Shown one piece after another: positions 45,436 through 55,522 of a DNA stretch of 64,000 bases. A model generated the notes under the pieces. It did no database searches, had not been told where the DNA came from, and was given only the letters and a program-made list of their open reading frames with translations. A program made the position numbers and the translations under genes. The DNA is from Nocardioides sp. T2.26MG-1 (GTDB taxonomy: Bacteria; Actinomycetota; Actinomycetes; Propionibacteriales; Nocardioidaceae): assembly GCF_950101795.1 (NCBI RefSeq), contig NZ_CATNLZ010000032.1:186001-250000 (forward strand). Reading direction: 5' to 3'. Numbering within the stretch: position 1 is the stretch's first letter; each line of letters begins with the position of its first letter.

Positions 45436-45451
45436 CGGTCTCGGGCCGGGG

Positions 45452-46546
45452 TCAGTCCGCGAGGATGACCTGGGCCAGCTGGGCGGCCATCGCGGCGAGG
45501 TCGAGGCCCAGAGCCGCCGGCGTCACCACCACCTCGGTCTGGACCCGCCCCGGCTCCCGGGCGGACCACCAGGCAGGCAGGCCGACGCCGTGCGCCTCGA
45601 TCGCCTCCACCGTGCGCTCGTTGACCGCGTCGGCGTCACCGGCGGCGTACAGCAGGAACTGATTGGTCTGCGGCCGGCCCGGCTGCACGGTGATCGTCGC
45701 CGGCAGCGCCGCCGCGAACGCCTGGGCCCACGCCACCGTCTGCGGGATCAGCGGCAGCCGGTCGCGCAGACCGACGAGCGCGGCCACGGCCTCCGCGGTG
45801 ACGCGGTACGTCGTCCCGCCCAGCCGGCGGCGCCACCGCCGGGCCTCGGCGACGACGTCCGCCGACCCGAGCAGCGCCGCCCCGGCCAGCCCGCCGAGGC
45901 CCTTGTAGAACGAGACGTACGTCGAGTCCGCCTGGGCGGCGATCTCGGCGAAGGAGTGGTCGAACCACGGCTGCGCCTCCCAGATCCGCGCGCCGTCGAC
46001 GTGCAGCGCCACCCCACGCTCACGGCAGGCGCCGGACAGCTCCCGCAGCTCGTCCCAGGTGGGCAGCAGGCAGCCGGCGTCGCGCAGCGGCAGCTCGACC
46101 AGGACGGCCCCGAGCCGCCCCGGCAACGCAGCGACATGAGCAGCGGTGGGCACCTCGAACCCGCGGGTCAGGAACAGGATCTCCAGGTCGTGCAGCACCC
46201 GCGGCCCGTCCTCCTCGTGCACGAGCAGGTGGCTGAGGTCCGGCATCGCGACCCGCAGACTGCCCGCCCGATCGCAGTGCACGCGCAGCGCCGCCTGCTG
46301 CGCCATCACCCCGCTCGGGAAGAAGGCCGCAGCCTCGACCCCGAACCGCTCGACCAGGTCGTCCTCGAGACGGCGTACGGCGCCGCCCTCGCCGTACCAG
46401 TCCCAGGCGTCGATCCCGAGATCCTCGCAGGCGCGTGCGAGGGCGGAGAACACCTCGGCCGGAGATCGCGGGCTCTGGCCCGACACCGCTCGCTCGCACC
46501 GTCTCGCGGCGTCTCGGACTCGTGTCACCAGCTCCTCGGAGGGCAC
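45452..46546 (-). CDS. Threonine aldolase-like PLP enzyme
   Basis: A 364-residue fold-type I PLP protein of the beta-eliminating lyase / threonine aldolase family. The PLP aspartate is Asp184 (HVDGARIW) and the Schiff-base lysine is Lys215 (VSFYKGLGGLAGA). In the family it cleaves threonine or allo-threonine to glycine and acetaldehyde; substrate here is inferred. GTG 46546 is supported by TAGGGT (46553-46558, minus strand) 6 nt upstream. The 3' end lies 16 bp from the convergent lipoprotein gene. Confidence 0.87.
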   Translation of the reverse strand: MPSEELVTRVRDAARRCERAVSGQSPRSPAEVFSALARACEDLGIDAWDWYGEGGAVRRLEDDLVERFGVEAAAFFPSGVMAQQAALRVHCDRAGSLRVAMPDLSHLLVHEEDGPRVLHDLEILFLTRGFEVPTAAHVAALPGRLGAVLVELPLRDAGCLLPTWDELRELSGACRERGVALHVDGARIWEAQPWFDHSFAEIAAQADSTYVSFYKGLGGLAGAALLGSADVVAEARRWRRRLGGTTYRVTAEAVAALVGLRDRLPLIPQTVAWAQAFAAALPATITVQPGRPQTNQFLLYAAGDADAVNERTVEAIEAHGVGLPAWWSAREPGRVQTEVVVTPAALGLDLAAMAAQLAQVILAD

Positions 46547-46615
46547 GACCGCACCCTACGCGGCGCGGCTCAACCGGAGGCCTCGACCGGTCGGCGTCGG
46601 TGCCCGCGGTGCTCG

Positions 46616-46834
46616 CTAGAGCTTCGACATCTTGTGGAACGGCCGCGCGACGCGCACGGTCTGCGCGCCGAAGTTGACGGTCACCGCTGCGGTGTCCACG
46701 TGGGTCACCCGACCCATTCCGTAGGAGTCGTGAGAGACGAGATCGTCGACCTCGAACTCCTCGACGATGGGCTCGGGATCCGGTCGGAAGGGGCTGCTCG
46801 CCAGGTGGCGGCGTCCCCGCGCTTGATTCGTCAT
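46616..46834 (-). CDS. Small protein resembling the UvrD/PcrA C-terminal Tudor segment
   Basis: A 72-residue protein. The last ~45 residues read FEVDDLVSHDSYGMGRVTHV, then VTVNFGAQTVRV and KMSKL. This is the pattern of the Tudor-like C-terminal extension of UvrD/PcrA helicases, which binds RNA polymerase. A stand-alone copy could bind RNA polymerase or DNA, but this is inference. ATG 46834 is preceded by GTG 46837, an alternative start. Confidence 0.68.
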   Translation of the reverse strand: MTNQARGRRHLASSPFRPDPEPIVEEFEVDDLVSHDSYGMGRVTHVDTAAVTVNFGAQTVRVARPFHKMSKL

Positions 46835-46915
46835 CACCGTCAGTATCGCAGGTGCGGACGCCTCCAGCGATTGGACCGTGCAAATCGATGGAGGCGCGCC
46901 CCGATCATGACGAGA

Positions 46916-47416
46916 TCAGGCGATGACGGCGTCGATCGTCTTCTTCAGTGCACCCGGCTGGGAGGGCTTGCGGGGCGCCTTCTTGCGCGCCTCGGCCATC
47001 TCGGCGCCGATCTCCTGGAGGGTCTTGCGGCCCAGCGCCTCGCGGACCTGCGGGAACCACTCGTCCTCCTCCTCCTCGATGTGGTGGCGCACGTTCTCGA
47101 TCAGGACGGTCGTCTTGGCGGTGAACCGCTCGTCGTCGGGCTTCATCGCGACCAGCTCCATGACGAGGACGTCGGCGACGTGGTGCTCCTCATACGACTC
47201 CAGCACGTCGTCCTCGAGGTCCGGCACCAGCTCCCGCACGCGGGGGTACATGACCTCGTTCTCGATGTAGGTGTGCACCGTGAGCAGCTCGACGATCTTG
47301 TCGACGAGCTTGCCCTTGGTCTTCACCGCGGCGTCGCCGGCGGCCTCGAAGTCGCGGAACGCGCGGAGGATCTCCTTGTGGTCGTTCTTGAGCATGACGA
47401 TCGCGTCAGTGGACAT
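46916..47416 (-). CDS. Hemerythrin-like (HHE) domain protein
   Basis: A 166-residue HHE protein, the second in the window. Candidate iron ligands are in MLKNDHKEILRAF (~8-20), HTYIENEVMYPRV (~47-59), EEHHVADVL (~75-83) and HHIEEEEDEWFP (~111-122). A lysine/proline-rich tail follows. ATG 47416 is preceded by AGGAGA at proper spacing. It is unlike the first hemerythrin in sequence outside the ligand positions and is about 30 kb from it. Confidence 0.88.
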   Translation of the reverse strand: MSTDAIVMLKNDHKEILRAFRDFEAAGDAAVKTKGKLVDKIVELLTVHTYIENEVMYPRVRELVPDLEDDVLESYEEHHVADVLVMELVAMKPDDERFTAKTTVLIENVRHHIEEEEDEWFPQVREALGRKTLQEIGAEMAEARKKAPRKPSQPGALKKTIDAVIA

Positions 47417-47533
47417 CGCTGATTCTCCTGGGCTCGGCGTGGTCTTGATGGCGGCAGGTGCCGCGCACGGTGCGTACCCAGCGGACGTCCGCTTCACGTG
47501 TGAGTTGCCCCGAAGCCGGGCACCCTGATCGGC

Positions 47534-48736
47534 GTGCCCGTGCTGTCACTCGTCTACCCGTGGCCTGCAAAGGGCCGTGCCGACCGGCCCACCGACGAGG
47601 ACGAGGTCGCAGATGTGGCGATCCGGGCCTGCCGCTCGGTCGCGGAGCTTTACAGCGAGGCCCTCGGCGAGCTCGGCTTCACCAGCAAGGTCACCGAGCT
47701 GCGGATCTTCACCCGCCACGACCCGGACCTCGACGAGGTGCGCGTCACGGTGTCCGTGGACCCTGTCCGCGAGGGGTGCGAGGTCGGCCATGTGAGCGTA
47801 CCCACCGGATTCCTCGCCCACAGCCCGCGAGTCAGGGCAGAGATGCTGCTCGAGGCCGTGCACGGGATTGTGACCCGGCTGGCGCTCGCGCGTGGCTGGG
47901 ATGCCGATGCTCTGGAGGCGTGTCGACGTCACTGCCTCGACCGTGGGCTGGAGTATCGGTGGAGCTCGGCGCCGAAGGTGTCCCCGGACCGACGGCACGT
48001 GGCGCAGGCCGCGTTCCGGCTGGCGCCGGACGGGTACGGCCGTGTGCGGCTGCTGGTCACCCGGCGCGACGACGGCGTTCTGGTCGCGTCCTCGGACGAG
48101 GCTCTGGCGTTCTGCACCAGCGAGGGCTTCCGGCGGGCGGCGAGGTCGATGCGCTGGCACGGCAAGGACCGGGTCGCCGTGGTGCCTTACGACTTCGTGC
48201 CCGCGATCCGTGGGGGAGAGCTGAGCCTCTCGCGCGTGAACGACTCGTGGCGCGGCACGGTCGCGGACTACCTGAGCGTCCGGCCGGTCCCGGAGGGCGA
48301 CCCCGCGCTGCCGCCTCTGACGGTTCGGGTCGAGGGGCGCGGCGCGACCGCGATTGAACAGCCGCCGGACGTCTCGTTCGTGGGGGGCGGCCCGATCGAG
48401 AGCCTCTGGACCAGGCGATTCCACCGCGCCTTCAGCGCTGAGATGGATCGGTTGGGGTCGCCGTCGGGTCACGTCTGGTGGGCCGGGTCGGGTATCCGCC
48501 TGCTCGAGGTCCAGATCTGGTACGGCGGGGACCGCGCCCGAGTCAGGAGTCGTCGCAGCGATCAGCGGCTGCGGGTCTTCGTGGACCAGCCCGACCTGTC
48601 GGCGTCGGACCGGGACCCCGCGACCCGGGCCAGGCAGGTCGCCGAGAGCGTCGTGGCGCTCGTGCGCCGGCGGACCGGCCTGGGGCCCCTTCCGGAACTC
48701 GAGTTCCCGTCGTCAGCGGGTTCGCGGCTCCCATGA
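47534..48736 (+). CDS. Unrecognised 400-residue protein
   Basis: I recognise no family. The protein is 400 residues, acidic N-terminally, with alternating beta-like strands and many Arg. No signal peptide, membrane helix or nucleotide motif is evident. The middle part has ARGWDADALEACRRHCLDRGLEYRW, quoted as ARGWDADALEACRRH and CLDRGLEYRW. The last part contains GHVWWAGSGIRLLEVQIWYGG (as GHVWWAGSGIRLL and EVQIWYGG). It stands alone between a hemerythrin and kstR. GTG 47534 is the first plausible start. Confidence 0.65.
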   Translation: MPVLSLVYPWPAKGRADRPTDEDEVADVAIRACRSVAELYSEALGELGFTSKVTELRIFTRHDPDLDEVRVTVSVDPVREGCEVGHVSVPTGFLAHSPRVRAEMLLEAVHGIVTRLALARGWDADALEACRRHCLDRGLEYRWSSAPKVSPDRRHVAQAAFRLAPDGYGRVRLLVTRRDDGVLVASSDEALAFCTSEGFRRAARSMRWHGKDRVAVVPYDFVPAIRGGELSLSRVNDSWRGTVADYLSVRPVPEGDPALPPLTVRVEGRGATAIEQPPDVSFVGGGPIESLWTRRFHRAFSAEMDRLGSPSGHVWWAGSGIRLLEVQIWYGGDRARVRSRRSDQRLRVFVDQPDLSASDRDPATRARQVAESVVALVRRRTGLGPLPELEFPSSAGSRLP

Positions 48737-48757
48737 TGGCCGCTCGGGTCCGGGGGA

Positions 48758-49363
48758 TCAGTCGCGCAGCAGGAGTTTGACCGCGACCTCGATCTGCTGG
48801 CCGGTCTCGGCGGCGGAGTTGCGGCCGGTGACCCAACCGACGAGCGCGGAGAGCCAGACGTCGCCGATCACCTTGGCGATCGCGATATCCTCGTCGGTGA
48901 CCTCGTCGTGGCCCTCGGGCCGCATCACGCGGGTGAGCATCGAGGTGAGCAGCATGCCGACCTGGTGGATCTCGGCCTGCACGGAGGCGTCGGCGAACAT
49001 GAACGCGCGGGTCAGCGCCTCGGTGAGCTTGGGGTCGCTCTGCATGCCGCGGGTGGTGCGCTTGAGCACCGTGATCACCCGCTCGGCGGTGGTGTCGCCC
49101 TCGATGGGCTTGTCGCGCAGCGCGACCTCGGTGCGCTCGAACTCGCGCTGGAGCGCGGAGACCAGCAGGTGGATCTTCGAGGGGAAGTAGCGGTAGAGCG
49201 TGCCGAGAGCGACGTCCGCCTGCTCGGCGACGGCGCGCATCTGGACGGCGTCGAAGCCGCCCTGGGATGCGAGCGCGATCGTCGCGTCGAGGATGCGCTT
49301 GCGTCGGTCCCGCTGGGCTGCTGAGCCCAGATCCTCGACCGCCAGCGAGTTGGCGCTGCTCAC
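48758..49363 (-). CDS. kstR: TetR-family repressor KstR of steroid catabolism
   Basis: A 201-residue TetR regulator with strong likeness to KstR (Rv3574). The N-terminal DNA-binding part has RRKRILDATIALASQGGFD, AVQMRAVAEQADVALGTLYR and YFPSKIHLLVSALQREFER. The ligand domain keeps LTEALTRAFMFADAS and DVWLSALVGWVTGR, as in KstR. KstR represses cholesterol genes and is released by sterol CoA thioesters. A KstR operator lies 117 bp upstream inside a possible minus-strand promoter (-10 TAGACT, 49475-49470), so self-regulation is likely. fadE34, its neighbour in M. tuberculosis, is 4 kb away here. Confidence 0.93.
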   Translation of the reverse strand: MSSANSLAVEDLGSAAQRDRRKRILDATIALASQGGFDAVQMRAVAEQADVALGTLYRYFPSKIHLLVSALQREFERTEVALRDKPIEGDTTAERVITVLKRTTRGMQSDPKLTEALTRAFMFADASVQAEIHQVGMLLTSMLTRVMRPEGHDEVTDEDIAIAKVIGDVWLSALVGWVTGRNSAAETGQQIEVAVKLLLRD

Positions 49364-49479
49364 ACGGACCCCCTGACGGGTTGGATGACGATCGGGACGA
49401 CCCCGGTCCGCTCGAGTTTAGAGACTGACGACTGCCCCGTGCATATCGGCGGCTACGCTACCAATGCGTAGTCTAAAAT

Positions 49480-49493
49480 CGGAACACGTTCCA
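49480..49493. promoter_or_regulatory. KstR operator 4 (between kstR and the glycosyltransferase cluster)
   Basis: CGGAACACGTTCCA fits TnnAACnnGTTnnA except for C in the first position; the core AACACGTT is exact. It lies in the spacer of the putative kstR promoter (-10 TAGACT at 49470-49475, minus strand) and 76 bp before the glycosyltransferase ATG. It is the only operator in the intergenic region and could control both directions. Confidence 0.78.
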
Positions 49494-49531
49494 GTTTGCC
49501 CGGCACGGCGTGTCCCACGCATCCGGCCAAC

Positions 49532-49550
49532 CCTCCGGCACCGCCGGAGG
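49532..49550 (+). promoter_or_regulatory. Perfect leader hairpin before the glycosyltransferase gene
   Basis: CCTCCGGC (49532-49539) pairs exactly with GCCGGAGG (49543-49550) across a three-base loop. The stem contains a GGAGG, so it could hide a ribosome-binding sequence in the leader of the gene that starts at 49569. No U-run follows, so it is not a classic terminator. Confidence 0.55.
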
Positions 49551-49568
49551 TCGAGAGAAAGGGTGCGG

Positions 49569-50834
49569 ATGCGGGTCGCACTGTTGTCCTACCGGAGCAA
49601 GCCCCACTGCGGCGGTCAGGGCATCTACATCCGGCACCTGAGCCGTGAGCTCGTCAACCTCGGCCACTCCGTCGAGGTCTTCTCCGGTCAGCCCTACCCG
49701 GACCTCGACGAGGGCGTGACGCTCACCAAGCTGCCGAGCCTCGACCTCTACCGCGAGCCGGACCCGTTCCGGGTGCCCAAGCTCAAGGAGTTCCGCGACC
49801 GCATCGACGTCGAGGAGTTCGCCACGATGTGCGCGGCCGGGTTCCCCGAACCCAAGACGTTCAGCCTGCGCGCGGCCCGGGCGCTGCGCGACCGCGTCGA
49901 CGAGTTCGACATCGTGCACGACAACCAGGTGCTCGGCTACGGCATGCTCGAGATCGAGAAGATGGGGCTGCCGCTGATCACCACGCTGCACCACCCGATC
50001 ACCTTCGACCGGCGCATCGACATCGGCTCCACCCGCAACCCGTGGCGCAAGTTCACGCTCAGCCGCTGGTACGGCTTCCTGAAGATGCAGGGCCGGGTCG
50101 CGCGCCAGGCGCGCAAGATCATGACCCCGTCGGAGACGTCCAAGCGCGACATCGTCAAGGACTTCGGGGTCGACCCCGACCGCATGCAGGTGATCCTGCT
50201 CGGCGTCGACGACGGGTTCGTGCCGCCCACCAAGCCCCGCGTCCCGGGCCGCATCCTCGCGATGGCCAGCGCCGACGCGCCGATGAAGGGCATCGCCACG
50301 CTGCTCGAGGCGTTCGCCAAGCTGCGCACCGAGCGCGACCTCGAGCTGCTGCTCGTCACCAAGCCGACGCCCGGCGGCCGCACCGAGCGGCTCATCGACA
50401 AGCTCTCGATCGGCGACGCGGTGCGCTTCGTGCACGGCGTCACCGAGGCCGAGCTGGTCGAGCTGATGGGCTCGGCCGAGATCGCCTGCGTGCCCTCGCT
50501 CTACGAGGGCTTCTCGCTGCCGACCGCCGAGCTGATGGCCTGCGCCACCCCGCTCGTGGTCTCGCGCGCCGGCGCGATCCCCGAGGTCGTCGGCCCCGAC
50601 GGCCTCTGCTCCGACCTCGTGACCCCCGGCGACGTGGGCGAGCTGACCGCCGCGATCGCGGCGCTGCTCGACGACCCCGAGCGGCGGGCGCGGTACGGCG
50701 CCGCCGGCCGCCAGCGCGTCGACGAGCTGTTCAGCTGGCGCGCCGTGGCGCAGAAAGTCGCGGCGGCGTACGAAGAAGTGATCGAGGACTACCAGTCCGA
50801 GAAGCAGAAGGAGACCGCGCGTGCTGACCGTTGA
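49569..50834 (+). CDS. Family 4 glycosyltransferase
   Basis: A 421-residue GT-B enzyme of family 4. The N-terminal nucleotide-fold glycine motif is PHCGGQGIYIRHLSREL (~12-28). The C-terminal EX7E motif is in YEGFSLPTAELM. It transfers a sugar from a nucleotide donor with retention. It is the first gene of a tight three-gene unit; the next ORF begins 14 bp before its end. ATG 49569 is preceded by GAAAGGG. A KstR operator lies upstream, so the acceptor may be steroid-linked or part of the envelope when growing on sterols. Confidence 0.88.
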   Translation: MRVALLSYRSKPHCGGQGIYIRHLSRELVNLGHSVEVFSGQPYPDLDEGVTLTKLPSLDLYREPDPFRVPKLKEFRDRIDVEEFATMCAAGFPEPKTFSLRAARALRDRVDEFDIVHDNQVLGYGMLEIEKMGLPLITTLHHPITFDRRIDIGSTRNPWRKFTLSRWYGFLKMQGRVARQARKIMTPSETSKRDIVKDFGVDPDRMQVILLGVDDGFVPPTKPRVPGRILAMASADAPMKGIATLLEAFAKLRTERDLELLLVTKPTPGGRTERLIDKLSIGDAVRFVHGVTEAELVELMGSAEIACVPSLYEGFSLPTAELMACATPLVVSRAGAIPEVVGPDGLCSDLVTPGDVGELTAAIAALLDDPERRARYGAAGRQRVDELFSWRAVAQKVAAAYEEVIEDYQSEKQKETARADR

Positions 50835-51571
50835 CTTCGACCGGCTCGGCCTCCAGCCCGGTGAGCGGGTGCTCGACATGGGTGCCGGCGGTGGCCGGCA
50901 CGCGTTCGAGATGTACCGCCGCGGAGCGGACGTCGTCGCGTTCGACATGGACGCCGACGAGCTCGCCGGCGTGCTGGAGATCTTCGGCGCGATGAAGGAG
51001 AACGGCGAGGTGCCCGCGGGCGCCAGCGCCGACATCAAGCAGGGCGACGCCCTCGAGCTGCCGTTCGCTGACGGGGAGTTCGACCGGATCGTCGCCGCCG
51101 AGGTGCTCGAGCACATCCACGACGACGTCACCGCGATCAAGGAGCTGGTCCGCGTGCTGCGCCCGGGCGGCACCCTGGCGATCTCGGTGCCGCGCTGGCT
51201 GCCCGAGGTCGTCAACTGGCGGCTGTCCGACGAGTACCACAACGCCCCGGGTGGCCACATCCGCATCTACACCGACCACGAGCTGATCGACAAGGTCACC
51301 AAGGCCGGGAAGCTCAACGACGGCGAGCCCGGCGACGCGATGATCTGCGAGGGCAAGGACTACGCCCACGGCCTGCACGCGCCGTACTGGTGGATCAAGT
51401 GCGCGGTCGGCGTCAACAACGAGGAGCACTTCCTCGCCCGGACCTATCACAAGCTCCTGGTGTGGGAGATCATGAAGCAGCCCCGGACGCTCCAGCTGGC
51501 CGGCAAGGTGCTCGACCCGCTGATCGGCAAGAGCATGGTGCTGTACTTCCGCAAGCCCCTCGGCGGCGCCC

Positions 51572-51579
<8 letters not shown>
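50821..51579 (+). CDS. Class I SAM-dependent methyltransferase (in the KstR-linked glycan cluster)
   Basis: A 252-residue methyltransferase with motif I VLDMGAGGGRHAFEM (~18-32), DGEFDRIVAAEVLEH and VLRPGGTLAISVP. It begins 14 bp inside the glycosyltransferase gene and its end overlaps the next gene by 8 bp, so all three are co-translated. Small-molecule or sugar O-methylation is the likely chemistry; the substrate is unknown. Confidence 0.87.
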
Positions 51580-53341
<1,762 letters not shown>

Positions 53342-53351
53342 CTAGTAGAGT

Positions 53352-53365
53352 TGGAACACGTTCTA
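53352..53365. promoter_or_regulatory. KstR operator 5 (between methyltransferase and fadE34)
   Basis: TGGAACACGTTCTA fits TnnAACnnGTTnnA at all fixed positions. It overlaps a TAGATT -10 box (53364-53369) for fadE34 by two bases and fills the spacer of the opposite promoter (-10 TAGAGT at 53339-53344) for the methyltransferase. Both genes are predicted KstR targets. Confidence 0.87.
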
Positions 53366-53419
53366 GATTTCGAGACGGTTGCTGCGCAACCTCCTCAATC
53401 ACCGGCTGCGGAGGAATGC

Positions 53420-55468
53420 ATGTCGATCGGGATCTCCGACGAGCACGTCGAGCTGGCGTCCAGCCTGCGCAAGTGGGCGGCCGACCTGCGCGGCCGCGAG
53501 CTGGCCCGCGCCGCCGAGGAGGACCCGGCGGCGACGTTCGACACCGCCTGGGCTGCGCTCACCGAGATGGGCGTCCCGACGATCGGGCTGCCGGAGGCGG
53601 TCGGCGGCGGGGGGACGACCCTCGACGTCGCGGTGGCACTCGAGGCGTGCGCCCACGAGCTCGTCCCCGGCCCGCTGCTCGGCCCGGCGGTCGCGGCCGC
53701 CGTGCTGGGCGAGATCCCCGAGGACGCCGTGGTAGCCCTCGCGCTGGGCGATGTCGTCTGGGACGCGCCCTCGGCGACCCACGTGCTGGCAGAGGCGGAC
53801 GGGGGCTGGCGGCTGCTCCCGGTCGACGCGGTCGACCTCACGCCGGCCACCGGGATCGACCTGAGCCGCCGGTTCGGGCGCCTCGTTGTCCGTGACGCGG
53901 CCGCGGGGGAGCCCGTGGCCGTGACGACCGACCTGGTCCGGCGTACCGCCGTCACGCTGGCGGCCGCCGAGGCCGCCGGCGTCGCGCGCTGGTGCCTGGC
54001 GACGGCGGTCGACTACGCAGGAGTGCGCGAGCAGTTCGGCCAGAAGATCGGCAGCTTCCAGGCGATCAAGCACCTGTGCGCGGAGATGCTCGAGGCCGCC
54101 GAGTCGGTCACCGCGGCCGCGTGGGACGTCGCCTCCGCGGCCTCCGACGACGAGACCCAGTGGGCCTTCGCGGCCGATGTCGCCGCGGCCATCGCGTTCG
54201 ACGGCGCCGTCGAGGTCGCGAAGTCCTGCATCCAGGTGCTCGGCGGCATCGGGTTCACGTTCGAGCACGACGCCCACCTCTACCTGCGGCGGGCCCTGAC
54301 CCTGCGCGCTCTGGTGGGCGACAGCGACGAGGCCGCGGAGAGGCTCACCGCCGCCGCGGTCGAGGGCGTACGCCGGCGCGTGCAGCTCGACCTCGGGGGC
54401 CGCGACGAGGCGGTCCGTGCGAAGGTGCGCGCGACCGTCGAGCGGATCGCCGCGCTCCCGGTGGGGGAGCAGCGGGCAGCGTTCGTCGAGACCGGCTACC
54501 TCACCCCGCACTGGCCCGCGCCGTACGGCCTCGGCGCCGACCCGGTGACCCAGGTCGTCATCGACCAGGAGCTGGCCCGGGCGGGGGTCACCCGGCCCGA
54601 CATCGTGATCGCCGGGTGGGCGGTGCCGACGATCCTCGAGCACGGCACCGACGAGCAGCGCGAGCGGTTCGTCCGGCCGTCGCTGCTCGGCGACCTCGTG
54701 TGGTGCCAGCTGTTCTCCGAGCCCGGCGCCGGCTCCGACCTCGCCTCGCTGCGCACCCGCGCTGAGAGGGTCGACGGCGGCTGGCGGCTCACCGGGCAGA
54801 AGGTGTGGAACTCCGTGGCCGAGCGCGCCGACTGGGGGATCTGCCTGGCCCGCACCAACCCGGACGCGCCCAAGCACAAGGGCATCACGTACTTCCTCGT
54901 GGACATGAGGAACACCCCTGGCATCGACGTCCGGCCGCTGCGTGAGATCACCGGCAAGGCGCTGTTCAACGAGGTGTTCCTCGACGACGTGTTCGTGCCC
55001 GACGACATGGTCGTCGGCGCGGTCGACGACGGCTGGAGGCTCGCGCGCACCACGCTGGCCAACGAGCGGGTCGCGATGGCGACCAGCCGGCTGAGCACCA
55101 GCACCGAGCGGGCCGTCGAGCTCGCGGCCGCGGGCGTCACACCCGCCCAGCGGGTCGCGGTGGGTCACTCGATCGCGCTGGCCACGGTCTGCTCGCTGCT
55201 GGGCGTGCGCTCCACGCTGCGCTCGCTCGCCGGCCAGGGGCCGGGTGCGGAGTCGAGCGTCGCCAAGCTGCTCGGCGTACGCAACCGGCAGGACGGCGCC
55301 GAGCTGGTGGTCGAGCTCCACGGCGACCGGGCCGTGCTCGGTGACGACGAGGCCGTGCGGGACGCCGTGTGGGAGCTGCTCAACACCCGTTGCCTCTCGA
55401 TCGCGGGCGGTACGACGCAGGTACTGCGCAACGTCGCCGGCGAGCGGATCCTGGGCCTGCCGCGGTGA
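53420..55468 (+). CDS. fadE34: FadE34-like fused acyl-CoA dehydrogenase
   Basis: A 682-residue fused acyl-CoA dehydrogenase. The first half has YAGVREQFGQKIGSFQAIKH and IQVLGGIGFTFEHDAHLYL, a helical ACAD part. The second half has the full beta domain (SEPGAGSDLASL, then WRLTGQKVWNS) and ends with GGTTQVLRNVAGERILGL. This matches FadE34 (Rv3573c, ~711 residues), which dehydrogenates a cholesterol side-chain CoA ester and is adjacent to kstR in M. tuberculosis. ATG 53420 follows GGAGGAATGC; ATG 53416 is out of frame. Expression is under KstR operator 5. Confidence 0.87.
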   Translation: MSIGISDEHVELASSLRKWAADLRGRELARAAEEDPAATFDTAWAALTEMGVPTIGLPEAVGGGGTTLDVAVALEACAHELVPGPLLGPAVAAAVLGEIPEDAVVALALGDVVWDAPSATHVLAEADGGWRLLPVDAVDLTPATGIDLSRRFGRLVVRDAAAGEPVAVTTDLVRRTAVTLAAAEAAGVARWCLATAVDYAGVREQFGQKIGSFQAIKHLCAEMLEAAESVTAAAWDVASAASDDETQWAFAADVAAAIAFDGAVEVAKSCIQVLGGIGFTFEHDAHLYLRRALTLRALVGDSDEAAERLTAAAVEGVRRRVQLDLGGRDEAVRAKVRATVERIAALPVGEQRAAFVETGYLTPHWPAPYGLGADPVTQVVIDQELARAGVTRPDIVIAGWAVPTILEHGTDEQRERFVRPSLLGDLVWCQLFSEPGAGSDLASLRTRAERVDGGWRLTGQKVWNSVAERADWGICLARTNPDAPKHKGITYFLVDMRNTPGIDVRPLREITGKALFNEVFLDDVFVPDDMVVGAVDDGWRLARTTLANERVAMATSRLSTSTERAVELAAAGVTPAQRVAVGHSIALATVCSLLGVRSTLRSLAGQGPGAESSVAKLLGVRNRQDGAELVVELHGDRAVLGDDEAVRDAVWELLNTRCLSIAGGTTQVLRNVAGERILGLPR

Positions 55469-55522
55469 CGTTCGGGCCCTAGGACCCTGGGGTGGCCGCC
55501 GGGGGCGGAGCAGCCTGGGGTC

